Source: Pseudomonas sp. R5(2019) (lineage in GTDB: Bacteria > Pseudomonadota > Gammaproteobacteria > Pseudomonadales > Pseudomonadaceae). From it: 64,000 nucleotides of DNA. Shown here piece by piece: positions 56,920 through 64,000 of this stretch. A model generated the notes under the pieces. It saw only the letters and a program-made list of their open reading frames with translations. It did not search any database and was not told the origin of the DNA. The position numbers were made by a program, and so were the translations under genes. Each line of letters starts with the position of its first letter. The stretch's first letter is position 1. The DNA is taken from NCBI RefSeq assembly GCF_009905435.1, contig NZ_JAAAMT010000001.1, positions 124,001-188,000 on the forward strand. The letters are read 5' to 3'.

Positions 56920-57126
56920 CCACGTTCGTAGAACGTGGACTTGCCCTTTGCCCCCTGGAAGGGGGCGAATCCTGCAACCGCTGTGCAAAACACCGGCACA
57001 GGGCTCCTGGACGCTCCGTGCAACTCCTGGCTTGCCCTCGCGCGCAGCGTCGTCGCACAACCTTGACTACCACAGTCGTAACAGGCAGAGCCGGTTACTC
57101 AAAACCACGCCCTAAGGACGTGGTTT
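56920..57126. mobile_element. IS200/IS605-like terminal remnant
   Basis: Hairpins CCACGTTC-GTA-GAACGTGG (56920-56938) and AAACCACGCC...GACGTGGTTT (57102-57126) lie about 170 bases apart and resemble the subterminal hairpins of IS200/IS605 elements. There is no transposase between them, so this is either a decayed copy or a small non-autonomous unit. Confidence 0.6.
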
Positions 57127-57348
57127 CCCAAGTTCAAATCAAAGATCGTGGTGTCGCCGGAGATCCTCTCCAGGCTCACACCGACGAGGATGTGGGGCTG
57201 TAATGTCACCCTGGCCACGGCTGGCCTTTCGGTCACCTTGCTACTGGGCGAACTGACCGCAATCTCCGTCAGCACTTATGTGATCGACGCGATCAGCCGC
57301 TTCTCGGCGGTGTACCAGGCGCTCGACATCCTGGGCGCTTTCCATCGG
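57127..57348. other. gap without a recognisable gene
   Basis: A plus-strand frame contains a hydrophobic stretch (GLSVTLLLGELTAISVSTYV) without a start or ending, possibly another membrane-protein fragment. Nothing else was seen. Confidence 0.4.
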
Positions 57349-59346
57349 CTACGCGCTTTCACCCAGGCAACGCTTGACCAGCGCCGCAGCGCTGGTCACG
57401 GGGGCAGCGCAGGTGCGGTTGCGGCACACATAGGCGGTGGCTTGTCCGGCGAGTGGCGGGCGTCCCGCACCCAGGGGAACGTCCTCGGCAAAGGCCAGCA
57501 CCCGTGCCGGCAGGTAGCGCCGATGCAGGCTCGCCAGCAAGGCGCTGGCGGCCTCGCGCCCGCCTGCAATGACGACGCTCAGCGGGCCGCATTGGGCGAA
57601 GTCCTGCGCGGCCAGGAGATGGGCGAAGCCGAAGGGGTTCTGCGCGGCCGCGGCGCGGTACATGGCGAATACCTGCTCGGCATGCTCGCGGTAGAGCTCG
57701 CGGCCGGTCAGCTCGAAGAGCCGCAGGAAGGCAAACACGCTGGTCGAGGTACCCGAAGGCCAGGCATTGTCGTGCGGCGCGCGCGGCCGGTGCACCAACT
57801 GCTCACCATCGCTGGGGGTGAAGTAGAGGCCATCATCCCAGAACTTCTCGAGGATCAGTTCGACCAGCCGCGTGGCCCGGGCGAGATGGTGCGGGTCGAA
57901 GTCGCACTCGTAGAGGTCGAGCAGCGCGTTGGCGAGGAAGGCGTAGTCCTCGAGGAAGCCCGGGACCTTGGCCGTGCCCTCGTGCCAGGCCCGGTACAGG
58001 CCACCCTCGGGGGTCGAAAGGTGGTCCTGGAGGAATTCGGCGGCGCGCCGCGCGGTGTCCAGGTGGCCCGCGCTTCCCGTGGCCTGGTAGGCGGCGCAGA
58101 GTCCCTGGATCATCAGCGCGTTCCAACTGGTGAGGATGTTTTCGTCGCGCCCTGGACGAATGCGCTGGGCCCGCGCAGCCAACAGCTTCTCGCGCAGGCC
58201 CGCCAGTTGCGCCTCCTCGCCCGCGTCCAGCGCGGTGGCGCGGTGCAGCACCGTGCTGCCACGCTCGAAGTTGCCCGCCGCGCTCACGCCGTAGGCCCGG
58301 CAGGCCAAGGCAGCGTCCGCAGCGCCGAGGACGGCCTGCACCTGCGCCGGAGTCCACACGTAGAACTTGCCTTCCTTACCCTCGCTGTCGGCGTCCTCGC
58401 TGGCGTAGAAGCCGCCCTCGGGATGGGTCATGTCGCGCCGGATGTAGTCGATCGTCTCCTCGAACACGCGCCGCCAGGAGGGATTGCCGGTCGCACGATA
58501 GGCGTCGGCATAGAGCTTCACCAACTGGCCGTTGTCATAGAGCATCTTCTCGAAGTGCGGCACGGCCCAGCGCTCGTCCACGCAATAGCGGGCGAAGCCG
58601 CCGCCGAGGTGGTCGTAGAGGCCACCGGCCGCCATGCGCTCAAGGGTCAGCTCGAGGGAGCTCAGCAGGTCTGGCTCGCCCAGGCGCTGATGGAGCCGCA
58701 GGACCAGGTCATGGCAGGAGGGATTGGGGAACTTCGGCGCCTGCCCCAGGCCACCGTGGATGCGGTCGGTGCTCTTGGCAATCAACCGGGCCGCCGCGGC
58801 CGGCTGGTCTTGCTCCGGCGGCGTATCACCCTGCAACTGGAGGTCTGCCATGAGGCGGTAGCCCTGGTGGATCTGTTCAACGTTTTGCCGCAGCGCCGTG
58901 CGGTTGTTCCGCCAGGCCTCGCTCAGCCCGAGCAGAACCTGGGCGAAGCCGGGCCGGCCGTGGCTCGGCTGCGGCGGGAAGTAGGTGCCGCCGAAGAACG
59001 GCTCGCGCTGCGGGGTGAGGAACACCGTCAGCGGCCAGCCACCGCCCTGCCCCAGCATCTGCACGACTTTCTGGTAGATGTCGTCGAGGTCGGGCCGCTC
59101 CTGGCGGTCGACCTTGATGTTGATGAAGCGCTCGTTCAGCAGGCGCGCGAGGTCCGGGTCCTCGAACGACTCGTGGGCCATCACATGACACCAGTGGCAG
59201 GCGGCATAGCCCACCGACAGGTGGATCGGCCTGTCCTCGTCGCGGGCGCGACGGAACGCTTCGTCACCCCAGGGATGCCAGTCCACGGGGTTCTCTGCGT
59301 GTTGCCGCAGATAGGGCGAGGTTTCATTGGCGAGTCGGTTGCTCAT
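57349..59346 (-). CDS. DUF255 / YyaL-like thioredoxin-domain protein
   Basis: The 665-residue protein starts with the family signature [20 protein letters not shown] and the CxxC of [18 protein letters not shown] (C-H-W-C, about 50-53), followed by an alpha/alpha-toroid glycosidase-like domain ([31 protein letters not shown]). The biochemical role of this widespread family is not settled. The C-terminal [12 protein letters not shown] ends in the usual cysteine pair. It follows the suf genes on the same strand with a 48-base gap, so may be cotranscribed. Confidence 0.92.
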   Translation of the reverse strand: MSNRLANETSPYLRQHAENPVDWHPWGDEAFRRARDEDRPIHLSVGYAACHWCHVMAHESFEDPDLARLLNERFINIKVDRQERPDLDDIYQKVVQMLGQGGGWPLTVFLTPQREPFFGGTYFPPQPSHGRPGFAQVLLGLSEAWRNNRTALRQNVEQIHQGYRLMADLQLQGDTPPEQDQPAAAARLIAKSTDRIHGGLGQAPKFPNPSCHDLVLRLHQRLGEPDLLSSLELTLERMAAGGLYDHLGGGFARYCVDERWAVPHFEKMLYDNGQLVKLYADAYRATGNPSWRRVFEETIDYIRRDMTHPEGGFYASEDADSEGKEGKFYVWTPAQVQAVLGAADAALACRAYGVSAAGNFERGSTVLHRATALDAGEEAQLAGLREKLLAARAQRIRPGRDENILTSWNALMIQGLCAAYQATGSAGHLDTARRAAEFLQDHLSTPEGGLYRAWHEGTAKVPGFLEDYAFLANALLDLYECDFDPHHLARATRLVELILEKFWDDGLYFTPSDGEQLVHRPRAPHDNAWPSGTSTSVFAFLRLFELTGRELYREHAEQVFAMYRAAAAQNPFGFAHLLAAQDFAQCGPLSVVIAGGREAASALLASLHRRYLPARVLAFAEDVPLGAGRPPLAGQATAYVCRNRTCAAPVTSAAALVKRCLGESA

Positions 59347-59394
59347 GACTGGCTCCTCACAATGGGTTCTCTGGAACTGCTTCCTTCGGGCCCC

Positions 59395-60225
59395 TCACAA
59401 CAGACCAAGCTGCAGGCGGGCCGCCTCGGACATGCGGCTCTGGTCCCAGGGCGGCTCCCAGACCAGTTCGATGTCGACCTGGCTGACGCCGGGGAGCACC
59501 TGGACCTTGGCCCGCGCCTCCTCCTTCAGCACCTCGCCCATGCCACAGCCGGGCGCGGTCATCGACATCCTGATCGCTACTCGCTGGCCGCCGCCTTCCA
59601 GCGGCTGGAGCTGGCATTGGTAGATCAGCCCGAGATCGACCACGTTGACCGGGATCTCCGGATCGTAGACGGTACGCAGCACGTCGAGGACCTGCTGGAC
59701 GTTCAATGTACCGGACGCCGGCTGGGCGCTCGCCTGGGGCATGCTCAGCCCCAGGGCGTCGGCCTCGCCGGCTGCGATCCGCGCGAGCTGGCCGCTGGCG
59801 GTCCTGATCGTGAAGCTGCCGCCGAGCGACTGGGTCACGACGACCCACTCGCCCCGTGCCAGCCGTAGCGGCTCCCCGCGCGGAATCAGCGTGGCCGTGC
59901 AATCTCGCTTGAGCGCTATCCGCTGGGCGTGGCCCGGCTGGTTGGGGTTGTCGAAGGTGAAACCGGCGCCGCGCAGTTCCTGCACGTAGTCGATGGCCAG
60001 CCCATCGGCCCGGTGCGCGCTCGCGGGGTCGAGCCACAGGCTGATGCCGTCCGTTTCGACGGCGATATCCCTCTCCGTGCCGGACCCGAAGAGCAGCTCA
60101 TGCTCGAAGCGCTCGTCGATCCTCAGCCGCCGCAAGCCGCTGCGGCCGTCCGCCAGGGCGTCGCGCAGGACCTGCCGCGCCGCGTCGCTGAAGCGGATGC
60201 CGGGAATATGCCGCTCGGCTGCCAT
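59395..60225 (-). CDS. SufT-like protein fused to a HesB/IscA-like domain
   Basis: The 276-residue protein combines two parts. Residues 1-95 look like an A-type HesB/IscA domain (GIRFSDAARQVLRDAL, LFGSGTERDIAVETDGI, YVQELRGAGFTFDNPNQPG) but lack all cluster-binding cysteines. Residues 105-276 match SufT (VVVTQSLGGSFTIRT, then a DUF59 domain with VLRTVYDPEIPVNVVDLGLI and TAPGCGMGEV). SufT acts in maturation of iron-sulfur proteins. It is three bases after sufU in the same operon. Separate SufT proteins are usually about 175-180 residues. Confidence 0.85.
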   Translation of the reverse strand: MAAERHIPGIRFSDAARQVLRDALADGRSGLRRLRIDERFEHELLFGSGTERDIAVETDGISLWLDPASAHRADGLAIDYVQELRGAGFTFDNPNQPGHAQRIALKRDCTATLIPRGEPLRLARGEWVVVTQSLGGSFTIRTASGQLARIAAGEADALGLSMPQASAQPASGTLNVQQVLDVLRTVYDPEIPVNVVDLGLIYQCQLQPLEGGGQRVAIRMSMTAPGCGMGEVLKEEARAKVQVLPGVSQVDIELVWEPPWDQSRMSEAARLQLGLL

Positions 60226-60228
60226 GGC

Positions 60229-60684
60229 TTACTCCGTAGTGACCGGCGCGCTGCCCCCTTCGAGGGCGCTGCGCAGCGTGTGCCAGGCCAGCGTCGCGCA
60301 CTTGACCCGCACCGGAAATGCCCAGACCCCGGCGAGCACCGCCAGCTTGCCGAGCTCCGCAGGTGCCGCCTGGGCATCCGGACCCTCGATGAGCAACGCA
60401 TGCACCCGGTCGAACAGCGCCAGCGCCTCCTCCTGCCGTTTTCCCTTGACCGCCATGGTCATCAAGGACGCCGAGGCCTGGGAAATGGCACAGCCGGCCC
60501 CCTGGAAGGCAATGTCCTCGATCACCCCGTCCGCGAGCTGGATATAAACCCTGAGCTGATCGCCGCACAGCGGATTGAAGCCCTCCGCCGTATGGGTAGC
60601 GCCCTCCAGCGGGCGGAAATTACGCGGCCGCTTGCCGTGGTCGATGATCACGTCCTGGTAGAGATCGCGCAGCTCGCCGTTCAT
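60229..60684 (-). CDS. sufU: SufU/IscU-like iron-sulfur scaffold or sulfur-transfer protein
   Basis: The 151-residue protein has the SufU family features: LYQDVIIDHGKRPRNFRPL at the start, and cysteines in NPLCGD (about 40), GAGCAIS (about 65) and KCATLAW (about 128), with the inserted segment between the second and third typical of SufU. SufU receives sulfur from SufS, probably with zinc. Its ATG overlaps the sufS stop. Confidence 0.93.
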   Translation of the reverse strand: MNGELRDLYQDVIIDHGKRPRNFRPLEGATHTAEGFNPLCGDQLRVYIQLADGVIEDIAFQGAGCAISQASASLMTMAVKGKRQEEALALFDRVHALLIEGPDAQAAPAELGKLAVLAGVWAFPVRVKCATLAWHTLRSALEGGSAPVTTE

Positions 60685-61955
60685 TGGAACAGCTCCCGGA
60701 CCTTGGCCAGGCCAGCCACCAGCGCATCGATGTCCTGCTCCGTGCTGTAGCAGCCGAGCGAGGCGCGGGCCGTGGCGGCCAGGCCGAATCGCTGCATCAG
60801 CGGCTGGGCGCAGTGGTGCCCGGTGCGGATCGCGATACCCTCGCGGTCGAGGACGGTACCGATATCGTGCGGATGGATGCCGTCGAGGACGAAAGACAGT
60901 ACGCCGACCTTTTCCGGCGCGGTGCCGATCAGCCGGAGGCCGGGCACCGCCGCAAGCGCCTGCTGCGCGTAGGACAGCACAGCCTGCTCGTGGGCAGCGA
61001 TGGCCTCCGCCCCCAGCTCGCCGAGGAAGTCGATCGCCGCGCCGAGCCCGATCGCGCCGGCCATGTTCGGCGTGCCCGCCTCGAAGCGGTAGGGCGGCTT
61101 GTTGTAGAGGGTCTTTTCGAAGCTGACCGAAAGGATCATGTCGCCGCCGCCCTGGTAGGGCGGCATCGCCTCAAGCAGTTCGCGGCGGCCATAAAGCACG
61201 CCTACGCCAGTCGGGCCGTACATCTTGTGCCCCGACAGGGCATAGAAGTCGCAGCCCAGGGCGCGCACGTCGAGCCTCAGGTGCGGGGCCGCCTGGGCGC
61301 CATCGACCAGCACGCGCGCCCCCCGGGCATGGGCGAGCTCGACGATGCGCTGGATCGGGTTGATGGTCCCCAGCACGTTCGAGACATGGGCGACCGCCAC
61401 CAGCCTGGTCCTGGGCCCGATCAGCCGTTCCAGCTCATCCAGCAGGAGTTCGCCGGCATCGTCGATGGGTGCCACCCGCAGATGGGCGCCGGTCTGCTCG
61501 CAGAGCATCTGCCAGGGAACTATGTTCGAGTGGTGCTCCATGGCGCTGATGAGCACCTCGTCGCCGGCATGGACCTGGGTCTTGCCAAGGGTTTGCGCGA
61601 CCAGATTGACCGCCTCGGTGGTGCCGCGGACGAAGACGATTTCCTCGACGTGCTCGGCATTGAGAAACCGCTGGACCTTCGCCCGCGCTTTCTCATACTC
61701 CTCGGTGGCACGCACCGAGAGATAGTGCACGCCACGGTGCACGTTGGCGTTCTCCTTCAGAAAGAAGCGCGACATCGCGTCTATGACTGCCTGTGGCTTC
61801 TGGCTGGTCGCAGCGCTGTCGAGGTAGATCAGGGGTTTTCCGTAGACCGTCTCCGCGAGAATCGGGAAGGCCTGGCGCACCCGCTCGACGTCGTAGCTGG
61901 CCGTGAGGTCGAGCCGTTTCGGCGGTGTCTGCAGGCTGGTTTCCAGGTTGCTCAT
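60681..61955 (-). CDS. sufS: cysteine desulfurase SufS
   Basis: The 424-residue PLP enzyme takes sulfur from cysteine. PLP lysine lies in SGHKMYGPTG (about 238), histidine in MEHHSNIVPWQ, and the catalytic cysteine in RTGHHCAQP (about 378), the class II SufS type. Four-base overlaps join it to sufD and sufU. Confidence 0.96.
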   Translation of the reverse strand: MSNLETSLQTPPKRLDLTASYDVERVRQAFPILAETVYGKPLIYLDSAATSQKPQAVIDAMSRFFLKENANVHRGVHYLSVRATEEYEKARAKVQRFLNAEHVEEIVFVRGTTEAVNLVAQTLGKTQVHAGDEVLISAMEHHSNIVPWQMLCEQTGAHLRVAPIDDAGELLLDELERLIGPRTRLVAVAHVSNVLGTINPIQRIVELAHARGARVLVDGAQAAPHLRLDVRALGCDFYALSGHKMYGPTGVGVLYGRRELLEAMPPYQGGGDMILSVSFEKTLYNKPPYRFEAGTPNMAGAIGLGAAIDFLGELGAEAIAAHEQAVLSYAQQALAAVPGLRLIGTAPEKVGVLSFVLDGIHPHDIGTVLDREGIAIRTGHHCAQPLMQRFGLAATARASLGCYSTEQDIDALVAGLAKVRELFQ

Positions 61956-63267
61956 GCCGCCACCTCCAGGCCCCGCAGCTGCGCGGCCACCAAGCGCTCC
62001 ACCCGGGCCCGCAGCGGCTCCAGGCGAATCAGTTCGAGCATCTCGCTGGCGAACGCATAGGTCAGCAGGGACCGCGCCGCCGCCTCGGATATCCCGCGCG
62101 AACGCAGATAGAAAACGGCCTGTTCATCCAGCTGGCCGACGGCGGCGCCGTGGGCGCACTTGACTTCATCGGCGAAGATCTCCAGCCGCGGCTGGGTGTT
62201 GGCCTGGGCCGACGCCGACAACAGCAGCGTCTTGATGGTCTGGCTGGCATCCGTCTTCAGCGCGCCCGGGCGCACTATGATCCGCCCGTCGAAGACCCCG
62301 TGGCCACGCCCGTCGATCACGCCCTTATAGAGTTCGCGGCTGGTGCAGCGCGGTGCCAGGTGCTCGATGCACGTCTGGTTGTCCAGGTGCTGCTCGCCGC
62401 GGGGCAGGTAAAGACCATCAAGAACGACCTGGGCGCCGGGGCCTTCGAGCAGCACCCGCACCTCCTGCCGCGCCAGAGCCGCACCGAGTACCGAGGAGTG
62501 CGCGACGAAGCGGCTGTCTTCGGCCTGGCGCACGCCAAGGAACGCAACATGGAACGCCGAGGTGCTCTCGTCCTGCAGCTTGTAATGCTCGAGCGTCGCG
62601 CCAGCCTCGAGCACCAGTTCGGTGACGGCATTGCTGAGGTAGACCGCTGCCCCGCTACCCAGGTGGCTTTCCACCACGGTCGCGCGGCTCCCGGCACCCA
62701 CCTGCACCAGGGCGCGCGGATGCGCCGCCAGCGGCGTAGTGCCGGGGGCCGAAAGAAACACCAGGTGGATCGGCGCCTCGACCCGGGTGCCGGCGGAGAT
62801 CCGCACCAGGGCCCCGTCCTCGGCGAGGGCCGCATTGAGCGCGGTGAAGGCCTGCGGTTGCGCGCGGAACGCACGGGCGAACAAGTCCTCGAGCGCCCCG
62901 CTGTCGGCCGGGAGCAGTGCGGCCAGGCTGCCGAGCTGGACGCCTGGGGGCAGGTCCTTCAACGCAGAGAGTTCAGCGGCGAAATAGCCGTTGACGAAGA
63001 CCATCCGCGGGCCGCCGAGGTCGCCGCAGAGCTGCTCGACGTTCGCGGCGGACAGCTGCCGGCTCGGGTCGGGCCCGGCCGGCTGGAACGGGATGGCCAG
63101 GATGGGCGCGACTCGCGTGTACTTCCAGGCCTCATCCTTGGCCGTCGGAAAGCCCTGTTCGGCCACCCAGTGGAACGCCGCGCGACGCAGATCCCCCAAC
63201 CAGGCCGGCTGGCGACCGTCGACCCTGGGTTCGAGGCGGGCGAGGAACGCCGTGCTCGCTTCGCCGT

Positions 63268-63271
<4 letters not shown>
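61952..63271 (-). CDS. sufD: SufD component of the SufBCD scaffold
   Basis: The 439-residue protein forms the right-handed beta-helix with SufB and binds SufC. Conserved stretches include [13 protein letters not shown] near 45, [20 protein letters not shown] near 290-309, [14 protein letters not shown] and the C-terminal [20 protein letters not shown] with the important cysteine and histidine, all in normal order. It overlaps the sufC stop by four bases. Confidence 0.95.

Positions 63272-64000
<729 letters not shown>

Noticed and set aside
57148..59868. A 906-codon open frame on the plus strand opposite the DUF255 gene
   Set aside because: The minus-strand frame has the full DUF255 signature and CxxC motif; the plus-strand frame is rich in unlikely composition with no recognisable domain.

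Overview
The window reads as a Pseudomonas chromosome, most likely of the P. fluorescens/putida type. The evidence is a benABCD-benK-benE benzoate operon, a DmpR/MopR-type phenol circuit, Pseudomonas-style REP pairs (GTAGGAGCC... and GTGGGAGCGG... classes), and a TnpS/TnpT-like recombination gene pair. No rRNA, tRNA or CRISPR array was recognised.

Layout. (1) 1-5.3 kb: benzoate degradation to catechol (end of benA, benB, benC, benD) plus two benzoate transporters (benK, benE). (2) 5.3-11.8 kb: a tyrosine recombinase and a KfrA/TnpT-like DNA-binding protein that flank a divergently oriented three-gene ABC exporter/lipocalin-like lipoprotein operon (AttEFGH-like). The two recombination genes share a 22-bp upstream motif. 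(3) 11.9-16.3 kb: a sugar-acid module (ketoglutarate semialdehyde dehydrogenase, AraD1/GguC-like hydrolase, divergent LysR regulator) and a GNAT acetyltransferase. (4) 16.2-23.9 kb: multicomponent phenol hydroxylase (dmpKLMNOP-like) with its sigma54 activator, twin activator sites, a -24/-12 promoter and an outer-membrane protein. No catechol 2,3-dioxygenase follows, so phenol and benzoate probably both drain into the ortho pathway. (5) 23.9-24.9 kb: a Xre/RES toxin-antitoxin pair with a double palindromic operator.

(6) 24.9-52 kb: the most interesting part, a contiguous extracellular contractile injection system (eCIS). After 1.2 kb of low-coding, palindrome-rich DNA come a stand-alone sigma54 activator, a candidate -24/-12 promoter, and then one sheath, one tube, a gp26-like cysteine protein, a proline-rich linker, a Pvc16-like terminator, an AAA+ ATPase, a small protein, a 1002-residue DUF4157 metalloprotease-motif cargo, gp53-like and LysM proteins, the gpD/gpV spike, a PAAR-like tip, gp25, two large baseplate J-like proteins, a gpI/beta-rich protein, and a DUF6519-like protein. 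Nine of the gene junctions are ATGA overlaps, so this is one coupled operon. No tape measure, second tube or classical tail fibre is recognisable, so the locus is not a plain Afp/PVC copy.

(7) 52-57.3 kb: a scarred, GC-rich island. Intact genes (YbhB-like, two phosphoribosyltransferases, a dienelactone-hydrolase-like protein) alternate with fragments of at least five others (YebC, HAD, EamA, DUF4031, HipA, RtcB) and an IS200/IS605-like remnant. (8) 57.3-64 kb, all minus strand: sufC-sufD-sufS-sufU-sufT followed by a DUF255 thioredoxin-like gene. This is a second iron-sulfur assembly system, with SufT fused to a cysteine-less HesB/IscA-like domain.
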